64,000 nt of DNA, taken from Anomaloglossus baeobatrachus. Its lineage: Eukaryota > Chordata > Amphibia > Anura > Aromobatidae. Position 1 is the first letter of the stretch. Each line of letters begins with the position of its first letter. The DNA lies in assembly GCF_048569485.1 (NCBI RefSeq), contig NC_134357.1, positions 355,324,709 to 355,388,708 on the forward strand, given 5' to 3'. The notes below the pieces were generated by a model. That model did not search any database, was not told the DNA's origin, and saw nothing but the letters and a program-made list of their open reading frames with translations. Position numbers and translations under genes: made by a program. This document shows, piece by piece, positions 35,611-46,668 of this stretch.

Positions 35611-36747
35611 TATCGCGGGCGGAGGAGGGGACGCTGCGGTCTCCCACTGCTCGGGTCCGGCTGCCGCTGCTGCTGCGGCCTCTGCTGCTCGGTGGCTGGA
35701 GCGATGGGCCGGATCCCGGGGACTCGAGCGGCGCTCCTCGCCCGTGAGTGAAAAGGGGAATTGGCTTTGGGGATTTATTGTCCGTGACGCCACCCACGGT
35801 TGTGGTGATTGTATGGACACCACCGCTGCTCTGTATGGGGATCCCGGGAGCGGTGACAGGGAGCAGCAGAGTTGTTAATTCTCCCCTCTGTGGGTAGGGG
35901 TTGGTTGTCCCGGGGCCCGGTGATGGGGTGGAGGATGAGGAATGGCAGGCCAGGTGCGGGGCCTGGTGAGGTGCAGGGTCGCGGGGGGCAGCGCTGTGCC
36001 TCACGGCACGGTGGTACTCACTCAGCCTGAGACGGTGACACAGTTCTCGGTAAAACACACGGCTGGAAAGACGGTTCCCACGGACGGCTGCTGTTGCTTT
36101 TCTCCGGTAGTTAACGGTGACTGTCTCTTTCCGTGCACCTTGTGTAATGTTGGTAGCGATGGATTCCCACCGGTAACCCGCTCCTCGACTTGGATATGGG
36201 CCGGAGGAGCCCCTCTTTTCCCATAGGCGCTGGCCCTGAGAAACTGGTGCCTTGGCGGTGGCAAATGTACGGCGACTCCTAGCCTTGCCGGGATCCGAAA
36301 GGCCCCTGCCAATGGTGCTGGCTTCTCCTTGTGTACCGGTCCGGTACCGGCGGGTCACCACCCGTCCACGGTCCCCACGGCACCTCCGATAGGCCACTCC
36401 TGCAGATGGTCACCGCCGTCTGCTAACCTTGCTGTCTCCGTCCAGGGCACACACCCGGACTAACTTCAGGCTCTTAAGCTGTCACTTTCCTCTTTTTACT
36501 TCCTCCTCCAAACTCTGTCTCTCCTCTCACTTCCCTCGCTTCTCTCTCACTGCCTGTTTTCTCCCTCCTCCAGGACTGTGAACTCCTTGGTGGGTGGAGA
36601 CCAACCGCCTGGCTCCACCCCCTGGTGTGGACATCAGCTCCTGGGGAGGGCAACAAGGATTTCTGGTTTAGCTTTGATGTGCCTAGCCGGGGCGTAGGGT
36701 GTGGTGATGTCATTACCTGTGACCCCTGGCTTGCCCAGGGCGTCACA
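35611..36747 (-). mobile_element. Solo LTR, Gypsy-like family 1 (1.14 kb)
   Basis: Flanked by GTAG duplications (35607-35610 and 36748-36751). Ends tatcgcgggcgg and gggcgtcaca match the ends of the LTRs at 54438 and 57481 in the same plus-strand direction. The body shares tcgagcggcgctcctcgcccgtgag-type, gtgacgccacccacggttgtgg-type and cttgcccagggcgtcaca-type stretches. No internal region is left. The 269-codon minus-strand open frame here is a consequence of GC-rich LTR sequence. Confidence 0.88.
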
Positions 36748-36781
36748 GTAGGACCAAAAGGCTTTACATAATCTATCAGTG

Positions 36782-36785
<4 letters not shown>

Positions 36786-36853
<68 letters not shown>
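36786..36853. repeat. (AT)n microsatellite
   Basis: About 68 bp of alternating AT with one short A-run interruption. Confidence 0.95.
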
Positions 36854-36856
<3 letters not shown>

Positions 36857-36869
36857 CATACAGTATAAC

Positions 36870-37354
36870 TAAAGGAAACCTGTCACATAGAAAATGGTAT
36901 TAACCTACAGATATGAGGATAATTTGCAGGTCAAAAGCATTGGAAACCTGCCCTGTGCCTGCATATTGAACCTCGCTGCGGGCAGGAAATTAGCTTTATT
37001 ACTCCTGGCAGCGTTAGGGTTTCAGTCATAGGGGCGGTTCATCACTGCTGTGTTTATGGAGAGTGGCAGCTGTAACCACGCCCCCTGCACTGATTGACAG
37101 CTTCCTCTAATTGTCAATCAGTGCAGGGGCATGGCTATAGCCACCGCTCTCGATACAGAGAGCAGTGACTGAACCCGCATCAGCACCGCCCCCATGACTG
37201 AAACCTGAATGTTGCCAGGAGGAATAAAGTTCAATTCCTCCCTGGAAAGGGGTTTAATGTTCAGTTACCGGGCAGGATTCAAATGCTAATAACCCACAAC
37301 TTATCCCCATATCTGCAGGTAAATAGCATTTTTACACGTGACAGGTTCCCTTTA
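36870..37354. mobile_element. MITE with aaaggaacctgtcac ends (485 bp)
   Basis: taaaggaaacctgtcac at the left and gtgacaggttcccttta at the right are inverted repeats. A central palindrome, ccccctgcactgattgacag facing ctgtcaatcagtgcagggg-type sequence (about 37080-37127), marks a second level of symmetry. No open frame of interest. The superfamily is uncertain. Confidence 0.75.
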
Positions 37355-38259
37355 CTGAAGAAGCACCTTTTTATTCCCTTTAAAGTGAATAGAAATGCTA
37401 TGAAAACTATGGGCATCATGTCGCAGAGCTGGGGGACTGAACGGAAACATATATATGATTTTGAGAAAAATACAGTAATAAATGTAAATTACCCATTGAA
37501 GCACCTGCTTTTTTATGCTTAGCAGTCCAGAGAGTGGTCTTATCTGTGCCAATCACTGTATAACTGACCCTCTTTTCCTTTATAAAAATGTAATATTTTT
37601 AGCCAAGTGGGCGTGGTCCTCCACTTTTCACCGTGAATGTCTTCTTGAAGATCACACCTAATTGGCTAAAAATACTACTGTAGATTTATATACAGGAAAG
37701 AGGTGGCCATATCTCAGGAATGGAGAGGCTCAGGAACACTAGAAAAACAGTGCCAGATTCAGAAGAACAGAGGCATTGACATCAGGTAAAAAAAATTAGG
37801 TATTTATGGTAAGTGACAATAATACTGCTATATATATTTCTGTGAAGTGTAGTTTTCATAAATCCTATATGATTGTCTGTATTACTACAAGCCATAACTG
37901 TATTACTACAAGGCCAGGTAATCCGATAATGGAGGTGCAGCATATTTTCATTCCCAGCGCCCGTCCTTCTTACCTGGTTTATGACACCCTATACATGGGC
38001 AGGATAAAAAGCAGACTGTATACTGTTACTAGGCTGACGGAGCAGGGGACTTGAACCTTGCACCTTAATATTGGTTTACTGCCACTTGTAAGCAGCTTCA
38101 GTAACAGGTAGGTTCCTTAACCAGATTGGATTTACATCTGAATAAGATTCTGCATTTCCTGCAAGATAAGTGGCGCCACAAGAATCTGGCAACTGCTTAT
38201 CCCCTTCTCATTAAATGACCAAGAATGTTTGTGAGGTTTTATTTATGTATATATCATCT
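37355..38259. other. Intergenic DNA, nothing firm
   Basis: A short inverted pair, tttttagccaa (37597) facing ttggctaaaaa (37661), may be a small decayed MITE. Otherwise no feature recognised. Confidence 0.4.
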
Positions 38260-38262
38260 TAA

Positions 38263-38659
38263 GGCCATGTACGCACTAGAAATTGACTTTTTCTCAAGGA
38301 AAATTAGGGCCCTCTTAAAGAATCCCACACCTGCTGTAAAACAACGCACCAAAACCGCAAAGAAATCCGCATGTGGTTTTGCCGCAGTTTGGTGCGGATT
38401 TGCCACGTTTTTTCCGCAGGTTGGTCCCTGCGGATTTTTACCATTGTCTATGGCAAAAAACGCAGGTACCTACGGAAAAGAAGTGACATGCACATTAATT
38501 CCGCAGCAGAAATTCCGCGGTTAAATCCATAGGTATAAAACAACGCATTTTTTTGTACCCATAGGTTTTGCTGGGGAATGACTGTAGAAATCTTAGACAC
38601 AGTTTCTGCAGACAATCCGCAGCAAATCTGCGGTAAATCCGCAGCGTGCGCACATAGCC
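38263..38659. mobile_element. Harbinger-like MITE with TAA duplication (397 bp)
   Basis: Flanked by TAA (38260-38262 and 38660-38662). Ends ggccatgtacgcac and, inwards from the right, ggctatgtgcgcac are inverted repeats. The interior is rich in tccgcag/ctgcgga motifs that fold on each other. It is non-coding; the 99-codon open frame across it is spurious. Confidence 0.8.
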
Positions 38660-38662
38660 TAA

Positions 38663-39601
38663 AGGTGTTTTCCACTTTTAGGAAAGTGGATCCCAAACGT
38701 TCTGAAATAGCAAACAGAGCAGGTGTTCACTCTCCCCAGCTCAAGCTCCATGACACTGCTTGAGTCTCTGTTTTGGCTGATGACACGTCAACAGTGCAGT
38801 TGCATCAACGCTGCAGTCAATCATTGAGCTCAGCATCTCTTGCCATCTACTGGCTAAATGATTGGCTAAAGTAATGATGCAAAGTGATGCACTCCAACGC
38901 TGCAGCCAAAAACACCGTGAGTGGTGGAGAGCTGGTGATGGATCCAGGGAGGGTGATTTTAGGTATTTTTGTTATTTTATTTATTTTAGAGTGTTTTGGA
39001 GTCCACTTTCCTGGAAAAGTTTAAATAGCCCTCTTTCACACAGCTGTAGCCCTAAGATTAGCATTAAGAATCTGCCTAGTATGTATTCTATAGCAAACAT
39101 TTCAATCATGTTTTGATCTCAATCGTTCGCACCTTTTACGGTCATGTTTTCAGAGCTCACCCTAAACTTTCTTGTCCCTTGTAAAAGTGTCAGCAATTTA
39201 GAGTTGACAAAAATCTACATTCAGTATAACCGGTCCTTCCAGATTCCCCAAATATTCTGACATTTCGTCCAAAGAAGATGAGTGATCAAAACATTTCACT
39301 TTAAAACAGACTGAACAATACAGTAGTGCCGCACTAGAAATGGGAAAGTCCGGTATCATACACGTTTGCTTTAAGTGTGTACAGTTTATCAAACATATAG
39401 TGACAATGAATATAGATGAAAGTATAAAAAGATGAGTAATGAAGGGGTTTCCTGATAATTAATTGCAATAGATAATTACTGATATTTAAAAGACAAAATA
39501 AACATATGGTTCCCAAAGGGCGTCTATCTGTCTGGTGATTACCAGTCCTACTCCCAAAATATGAGAGGCCATAGATATCTATATATATATATCTATCTAT
39601 C

Positions 39602-39632
<31 letters not shown>

Positions 39633-39960
39633 AAAATTATTTTTTGTGGGGGAGGGAGAAGTGGGTGAAAAAGAGTAGGAGTACTTCAACATCTCAGATC
39701 CTTTCTCTTTGCGACATCTTCTGTTGAGGAGGGTAATGGGGCACTTATAACCCCCTGGCACAGATGTTCAGATTGCGCTGCCAAAATCTATGTTTGCACT
39801 CTAAATTGAATCTGTATGAGGTTCTTAAAGGGTGCTGGCTGTACAGACAGTTTAGTTGATTTGGTTTTAGGAAAAATGGTAGGACAATAAATATTAGTAT
39901 TGACTGGGAAACCAAAAAGAAGCAAGCCTAAGGGGCAGCATAAAGGCAAGCCTTATACTT
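38663..39960. other. Intergenic DNA with an AT/ATCT microsatellite
   Basis: No gene recognised. A tatc/at simple repeat lies at 39573-39630. Short open frames show no family resemblance. Confidence 0.4.
39573..39630. repeat. AT/ATCT microsatellite
   Basis: Alternating at and atct units over about 58 bp. Confidence 0.9.
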
Positions 39961-40202
39961 TAGTAATGAGCGGGCACTACCATACTTGGATGCTCGGTAC
40001 TTGTAATGAACAGTTGGACGCTCGGGTAAAATGGAAATCAATTGGGAATTTGAGCATTTTCCCCCGCAGATCTGCCCAAAAAATGCTGGCACTCCTCATT
40101 GATTTCCATTATACTCAGAACATGAGTCAAGGGCATCCGGGGCGTCCAACTGCTCATTTTGAGTACTGATCACTCGTACATGGTAGTGCTCGCTCATCAC
40201 TA
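39961..40202. mobile_element. Small palindromic MITE (242 bp)
   Basis: tagtaatgagcgggcactac at the left faces gtagtgctcgctcatcacta at the right; inner blocks gatgctcggtactt and gagtactgatcactcg, and aatggaaatcaattggg and tgatttccatt, also pair. It is essentially one long imperfect hairpin with no coding potential. Superfamily not assigned. Confidence 0.75.
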
Positions 40203-41976
40203 ATATACTTACCACTTTGCCACATCGATTCGCCTGGATTAGCACTAAATTACCCCTTAAGACCAAGTATGCCAAGCATTAGTTTCCTCTAACTGGCATA
40301 GCTTGAAAAGATTCCAAGCTTATGAGCCACACACATATGAAATGTGCCCGTACTTGAGCACCTGTACTTGCAGTATTCAACCACTAATTATGGCAGAAGC
40401 AGAGGTACAATGCAAAAGGGCAACTCTATGTCAGTCACTTATCTTAACGCTCCTTTTTATGGTAGTCTAGTAGATCTTAATATTGGAAGCACTGAGGGGT
40501 AAAGGGTATGTACTGAACTAAAGATTAGAACTAATGGATCTGAGATATCAAGAGCCACACTGCTCGGTGTCTGAGCATTTGTTTACATTCACTGAACTTT
40601 TTACAGCAATCTATCCCGCATTTATGATCCTGAAGATTGAGCAAGCGGGATACATGCCGAGATAGTCTCCAAACAACCGATATACAGTACAGAACACAAA
40701 GTGTCAGGTGGAATGGACGACAAGGATCATCTGCAATGCTATTCACAAAGATATAAGGTCAGGTTTATCTGCTGGCAGTGACTGCTGGACAGACAGACCT
40801 GGCAAAGGGAGGTGATGAACCTTGCTAGGCATAGCATGGTGCCAACTTCTAAAATAGTCATTACCTCCATTACCATGTATTTCTGTCTTGGCTGAACTTA
40901 CATGGTAATCTTATTGAGGCAGGGGTAGGATAAGTGGCTGCCGGATAGCTCCATAAATTTCATTTATTGGGGAAAACACTAAGATCCACCATGAAAAAAA
41001 AAATTATAGTCATGCGATTGTCACTTGGCAGTTTTGCTATATTTTTTTACGGAGCTCCAATATATTCCCGAGAGGTTTATAAAGATTGTCGTCACTTTAA
41101 TCATACTTACTAGAATTTGTGCATTATTATAGAAAATATATTTTAAAAATATAGGACATCATCTCTAGCTTCAAGATCAATGAATACAAAATGATCCATG
41201 AACAATTCAAGAACAAAATATGTAATGGATAAAGAGATAAATTAGATAGCTATATAAACAGACAGATAGATGGATAGATAGATGATAGATAGATAGACAG
41301 ATAGATGATAGATAGAGAGATAGATAGAGGGATAGAAAATTCTGTAAATGACCATTGTCTTAATGCAAGGTTTATTCTACATATGTAGCAGAGCAGATCA
41401 TAATGAATTCTTGGTTGCAGCATTATTTGTGCACAGTGATAATACTCAGAAAAACACCTGCAGTCCTATGTAAATTTAAAGCCAACACAATTACATAACA
41501 CTTTGTACCTCTTTTCCACACATTATTGATTACAAATGCCACCCCCACCGCCCCTCTAATAGCTCTCACCTTAGCCGTAATTTCTTAGACCTGGCCTTAA
41601 TAGGAAAGAACCAAGAGATGTGTTTGCGAAACTGTATTCTTGGCTAGCTTTATAACCTTCCGTCATTACCGCCTACAAATAATGATGGACAGTCTGCTTG
41701 AACTTCCCCATTGTTTTTTTTTTTCTTCACTCGATGCTACCTGAAACTGAACGAGGAACAGGTTTCTGGATGGAAGCCAGCAGCGAATCGCTTGTAAAAA
41801 ACACACACCCAGATTTGTCACACCTGCCATGCACTTTGCACTCCCCTTAGGTGTTACAAGAAAAATGGTCTATTGCAAGGAAAAGAGTGCTATGGAGAGA
41901 AAAGGCACGTCATATCCATCGAATGGCTGAGGTTGCTATTTCTGTGGATGTATTATAACTATAAGGACAATTTACC
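40203..41976. other. Intergenic DNA, GATA-type microsatellite inside
   Basis: No gene recognised. A 71-codon minus-strand frame at 40746-40531 has no motif I know. A degenerate (GATA)n tract lies at 41259-41334. Confidence 0.4.
41259..41334. repeat. Degenerate (GATA)n microsatellite
   Basis: About 76 bp of gata/gaca/gaga units. Confidence 0.9.
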
Positions 41977-42413
41977 CATATTATTATTTATTATAGCGCC
42001 ATTTATTTCATGGCGCTTTACAAGTGAAAAGGGTATACATTAGAAAAACAAGTACAATAATCATGACAAGGCACAAACAGGCACAGGAGCAGAGAGGACC
42101 CTGCCCACGAGGGCTCACAGTCTACAGGGGATGGGTGGGTATACAGTAGGTGACGATAGAGCTGGTCGTGCAACGGTATAGTGGACTGAGGGTTACTGCA
42201 GGTTGTAGGCTTGTCAGAAAAAGTGGGTCTTCACATTCCTTTTGGAGGTTTCCACGGTAAGTGAGAGTCTGATATGTTGTGGTAGAGCGTTGCAGAGTAT
42301 GGGTGATGCAAGGGAGAAATCTTGTATGCGATTGTGGGAAGAGGAGATAAAATGGAAGGTGAGAAGGAGATCTTGTGCGAATGGAAGGTTGCATGCAGGT
42401 ATCGGGAGACTTA

Positions 42414-42977
42414 AGGGGGCTTTACACGCTACAACATCGCTAATGCAAACTCGTTGGGGTCACGGAATTTGTGACGCACATCCGGCCGCATTAGCGATGC
42501 CGTTGCGTGTGACACCGATGAGCAATTCTGCATCGTTGCAAAAACTTGCAAAATGGCTCATCGGTGACATGGGGGTCCATTCTCAAAAATCGTTACTGCA
42601 GCAGTAACGAGGTTGTTCCTCGTTCATGCGGCAGCACACATCGCTCCGTGTGACACTGCAGGAACGAGGAAGCTCTCCTTACCTGCCTCCCGGCCGCTAT
42701 GCGGAAGGAAGTGGGCGGGATGTTACATCCCGCTCAGCTCCGCCCCTCCGCTGCTATTGGGTGGCCACTCAGTGACGTCGCTGTGACGCCGCACGGACCG
42801 CCCCCTTAGAAAGGAGGCGGTTCGCCGGTCACAGCGACGTCGCCGGGCAGGTAAGTATGTGTGACGGGTCTGGGCGATGTGCGGCACGGGCAGCGATTTG
42901 CCCGTATCGCGCAACAGATGGGGGCGGGTACCCACACTAGCGATATCGGGACCGATATCGCAGTGTGTAAAGCCCGC
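42414..42977. mobile_element. PIF/Harbinger-like MITE C in the LINE (564 bp)
   Basis: TTA duplications at 42411-42413 and 42978-42980. Ends agggggctttacacgctaca and, inwards from the right, gcgggctttacacactgcga. The interior (gttgttcctcgtt, cccgctcagctccgcccctcc, cgcccccttagaaaggaggcgg, cagcgacgtcgc) matches MITEs A and B in this window, so three copies of one family are present. Non-coding. Confidence 0.87.
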
Positions 42978-42995
42978 TTAAGTCTCACATGTATG

Positions 42996-44400
42996 TGTGT
43001 CGCCCAGGGTTATGGGGTACTTGGTCCCGGGCGGTGTATAACTGGGGAATGTCACTTTGGTGGCCGTTGCCCGGTCCCATGCCCTGGGTCCTTTTTTGAA
43101 AAGGGGGATATTTACAGGGGATTAGAATAATGTTCACAGGTGATGCCATTTGCGATGTTGCAGCTATGTGGATGGAGCCGCTGCTGCAAAATGTCCACTA
43201 CTGGGGTTGGTGTTAATGGCAGCCTGGATGGTAAGCCCTCTGCAAGCAGGGCCGGGCCCCAGAGGGTAGGTGGTGTGACGGATGTCGGAAGAAGGTAGTC
43301 CACACAATGGGTTCAGTGCAACTGGTTCTTTACTCACTTTCTGGTGGTAACTGGTCACCCGAGGCCGGCTGGTTTCACCTTAAGGTCCCCTTCATCCTAG
43401 TGCCAGTTTAGTAATCTGGTGCCTTCTTCCCCTGCACCTGTCTCTGGTTGGTGGGTCCCCGTGGCATAGAGCAACTGGGGGTCCCCGTCTGGTGGTCTTC
43501 CACTGCAGTCCGTATGACGACAGTGTGAACCCTGTGGGGTTGAAGTCTCTGGTCCTGTCCCCGGTTCTCCCTTTGCTACTACATAAGGATAAGGCTGCAC
43601 ATCAAAGTTAGATAATAGTATAATGCTATAAGCATACCGAAAAACATTGAAGCATACAATGAAAAATGCCACTTGCTAACTTGAAAGTGTGAATAATGAA
43701 ATGCATACCTGCCATGAATATTAGGAAAAAGGAGATATTTAGCAATCGCATTGATCAATGTAACTGAGCCCCAAAACCTCATCAAGGTATATCTCTATAT
43801 TGGGGTCCCTAGCTCTATGACCCTAACTGTGTGTCATCTCATTGCAATTAAAAACTGCTGTGTGTGGAGAAGGGTAACCAAGGACTTTCTTATATAGGAG
43901 ATGGAAAAACTCCCTTTGCTATTGACTCCTGGACTTCAAGGTCAGCGAGGTCCTTGATGGTCCCCTCGCTGTGCAGTTGTTATCAGGCCTCCTGGAGTTT
44001 CTGCCTGACCTAGGGTTCTGTACCCCATTGGTGCATAGTTCCGGGAGTACTCCACCGTACTCCACCGGCAACTACCCTCCTGCGCACTAGGTTACTGTTC
44101 ACTCCTAGTCAATGCGTTCGCTCACGTCTACTGTCAAACTCTTTCTCTGCCTTACTGTCCACAGTCTGCCCCTCCCACCTGGTCAACTAGTGGACTGGAC
44201 TGGCTCCACCTCTAGGTGGCCATCCATTTGTCCAACCCTAGCCTTGTACCATTCTATGGGGGATTGTTGGGGAAAACTGTGATTTTCTGGAGTGTTTTTG
44301 TGTTATCAGCACTGGTATTCTGGGGCCCTAGCGAGTAGACTCTGCATCCTGGTGGGGATACAGTACCTTGTAGCTCCCTGATGGTTTCAGGGGCACTACA
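42996..44400 (-). mobile_element. Solo LTR, Gypsy-like family 2 (1.4 kb), in the LINE
   Basis: Flanked by TATG duplications (42992-42995 and 44401-44404). Read on the minus strand it runs TGTAGTGCCCC to GGGCGACACA, the same family as the LTR at 32823. It has about 700 bp more in the middle (roughly 43590-44090), either lost from the other copy or inserted here. No internal genes. It sits 15 bp from the MITE at 42414, both in the same LINE. Confidence 0.82.
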
Positions 44401-44660
44401 TATGGAGGAGACAGGTTATGGATAGCTTTGTATGTTATGGTTAAGGTTTTGAATTGGACTCTTTGGGTAAACTGAAGCCAGTGAAGGAATTGGCAGAGTG
44501 GTGAGGCAGAGAAATAGCAGGAGGAGAGGTGGATTAGATGGGCAGCAGAGTTTATGATATGGTGGATGGGTGCAAGAGTGTTAGAAGGAAAGCCAGGAGG
44601 TTGCAGTATTCAAGGTGGGAGATGATGAGGGCATACACTACTGTTTTTGTAGAATCTTGG

Positions 44661-45146
44661 TTAAAATGTAACCATCATTTCAATTTTTATTTCATAAATC
44701 AGTTGTACACATGGCAATAAGTAACTTTGTAATATGGCTTATCAGACAAATGTGCTTCTTTCTTTGCCAAAATTGCTCAGTCATTATCAAAATTCTCAAT
44801 TCTGAGGTAAAATCTGTATTCAGTGACGACTTTCCCAATACAGAGATAGGAGATGGCTGTTGCTATGAATGCATTTCTATGTAGAACGGAGGTGGTAGCA
44901 TCTGAGTTTTCCCCTCCTTTCCCTTCTATCTAGATTTAATCTTATTAGTAGCAGCTTCATCTCCTATCTCAGTAATTGGAAAGTCTGTCTTCACATTTTA
45001 CCTCAGAATTGAGAATTTTGATAATGACTGATCCATTTTAGCAGAGAAAGAAACAGATTTCTCTGATAAGAAATATTACAAAGTTGCTTATTTTCATGTA
45101 TACTATTGATGTAGGAAATAAAATTTTAAACAATGGTTATGCATTA
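44661..45146. mobile_element. Fold-back MITE in the LINE (about 486 bp)
   Basis: Two inverted arms of about 180 bp (44664-44846 and 44971-45146) share tttttatttc, aactttgtaatat, cttatcaga and a near-perfect cagtcattatcaaaattctc / cctcagaattgagaattttg block. The 120-bp centre carries a further gagataggagatg / catctcctatctc pair. Flanking LINE sequence continues on both sides, which dates it after the LINE. Confidence 0.75.
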
Positions 45147-45535
45147 CGGAATGTACGGATCTGGAAACTTTAGGGGTTGGAGTCGTCAGGAAGTGGAAAG
45201 GGCTTGGATATGTGGCTTGAAGGAGAGAGCAGAGTCGAGGGTTACCCCCAGGGAGCGAGCTTGATGGTCTGGGGAGAGTGAGAAGTCATTGATTATGATG
45301 TATAGGTCTGTTGGGTGGGTTGAGTGAGATGGGGGAAAGATGATGAATTCTGTTTTGTCCACGTTAAGTGGAAATCAAGCAAAAATAGAGTACTGTCGCT
45401 TTATTATAAAATTATTGTGGCAAGCTCTGGTAAAAATCCCCAAAAATCCAACCTACCATATCGTTTTCTGTCTGTCAATGTTCACAATCGTGATTGATGC
45501 AACATGTACCATGGCCCTTCTGTAGGTTGTGGTGC

Positions 45536-45690
45536 ACTGGTTGGATCCTATCCCATAATCAACTAAATCAAAACTTGGCACTCAAAATCTTAGTGAAATA
45601 AATTTATATTTAATGAGGTGCTTGCAATCCAGACAATATTTGTCAGCTTGCAAGCACCTCATTAAATATAAACCTATTTCATTAAGATAC
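45536..45690 (+). mobile_element. Hairpin repeat related to the one at 19947
   Basis: ggatcctatcccataatcaa, then cttggcactcaaaatc and gcaatccagacaat, align by eye with the inverted complement of 20160-20262. Inside is a near-perfect hairpin, taaatttatatttaatgagg and cctcattaaatataaacc-type arms (45598-45627 and 45648-45681) with a 20-nt loop. No hammerhead core is visible in this copy. Confidence 0.55.
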
Positions 45691-45892
45691 TAATACGAGA
45701 GACAAATGCCGCAACAACATGACAAGACCACACATTATGACCACATAGTGACTGAATACCACATACAAGGGAGAAATACTGCCGCACCAAGACCATATTC
45801 AGACCATTTAATGCCACCACATAGTGACTGAATAATACAATACTAATCATTACTAAAAACCCACAATACTAATAGCACTAATATCATCAGTA

Positions 45893-46137
45893 GGGACATT
45901 ATACACAGGAGCTCTGTGTACAGGTAATACAGTAATCACTCGTGACATTATACACAGTAGCTCTGTATATAGTGTACAGTGTACAGGTAATATAGTGATC
46001 ACCAATGACTTTCTACACAGGAGGTGTGTATATAGTGTCTAGAGTACAGGCAATACAGTGATCATCAGTAACTTTATACACAGGAGCAACAAATATCGCA
46101 TATAGTGTCTAAAGTGCAGGTAATACAGTGATCAGTG
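45893..46137. repeat. Degenerate minisatellite, four units of about 50-68 bp
   Basis: Each unit starts like cattatacacaggag and ends like aatacagtgatcac. Units begin near 45895, 45947, 46010 and 46070, and differ in length by internal tata/gtgt stretches. Confidence 0.75.
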
Positions 46138-46319
46138 GCGTACCGTCAATAGAGGCAGGCCCCACCACTGCTATGGGGCTTGTGAGCTGGAGGGCTTGCC
46201 GATGGATGCGCTTTCACTTTCACGGGAAAATAATGAAGGTTTCAGCTCACCCATATGAAGTCTCCAAGGCAAGGATGGATGCCCGCAGTCCCCCAGACAG
46301 GCCGGTCCGTGATTCAGAG

Positions 46320-46667
46320 TAGATATGGAAGGAAAAAGGGTTTGGGACTCAGCACCAATGCAGTAATATAAAACTTGGAACTTTATTAGAAAATCTAAAA
46401 CGAAGGTACACAGGTCATCCAAAAAATCGACATGCGATTTGCCTAGCAGCTTTACACGTTTCGGACAAACAGGGGAAATTAAAATGACTTATGACTAAGG
46501 ACTGCTTTTAATTGCCCGTTTGTCCGAAACGCGTAAAGCCGCTAGGCAAATCGCATAGCGATTTTTTGGATGACCTGTGTACCTTCGTTTTAGATTTTCT
46601 AATAAAGTTCCAAGTTTTATATTACTGCATTGGTTCTGAGTCCCAAACCCTTTTTCCTTCCATATCT
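46320..46667. mobile_element. Fold-back hairpin element with about 150-bp arms
   Basis: Left arm 46320-46479 and right arm 46505-46667 are inverted copies (agatatggaaggaaaaaggg facing cccttttt-ccttccatatct, aacttggaactttattagaa facing its complement). The centre holds tttgtccgaaacgcgtaaag on the plus strand and its counterpart in the left arm. GAAACGCG next to a GGAC/GTCC stem resembles the 3' part of a hammerhead core, but the CTGANGA box is not intact. The Gypsy element's TCTG target lies at its right tip. Confidence 0.7.
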
Positions 46668-46668
46668 G

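Larger units (their letters stand above)
41977..45368 (-). mobile_element. L2/CR1-like LINE 3' fragment, opened by three insertions
   Basis: LINE pieces remain at 45368-45147, 44660-44405 and 42410-41977 (minus strand). The first translates KTEFIIFPPSHSTHPTDL and then LGVTLDSALSFKPHIQAL, the end of the RT palm/thumb region of L2/CR1-type elements. The middle gives the YTLIISHLEYCNLL-style and LCQFLHWLQF-style blocks, and the last gives SSHNRIQDF and NALPQHIRLSL before the stop. The 3' tail has the gcgctttac / ggcgctataataaa motif typical of these LINEs. It is 5'-truncated at about 45368 with several frame breaks, so it is a dead copy. Insertions: MITE 42414-42977, solo LTR 42996-44400, palindromic MITE 44661-45146. 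Confidence 0.8.
45369..46319. other. Composite of small repeats between LINE and hairpin
   Basis: Contains the hairpin at 45536-45690 and the minisatellite at 45893-46137. The stretch 46138-46319 (cagtggcgtaccgtc onwards) resembles dispersed repeat sequence but is not assigned. No gene. Confidence 0.5.

Noticed and set aside
35588-36397. 269-codon minus-strand open frame
   Set aside because: It lies wholly within a solo LTR; GC-rich LTR sequence has few stops. No motif, and homologous LTRs do not keep the frame.
39900-40169. 89-codon frame over the small MITE
   Set aside because: Covers a palindromic non-coding element; translation is meaningless.
46456-46525. Complete hammerhead ribozyme in the 46320 hairpin
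   Set aside because: GAAACGCG and a GGAC/GTCC stem are there, but the CTGANGA box is degenerate and the loop is long; kept only as a weak parallel.
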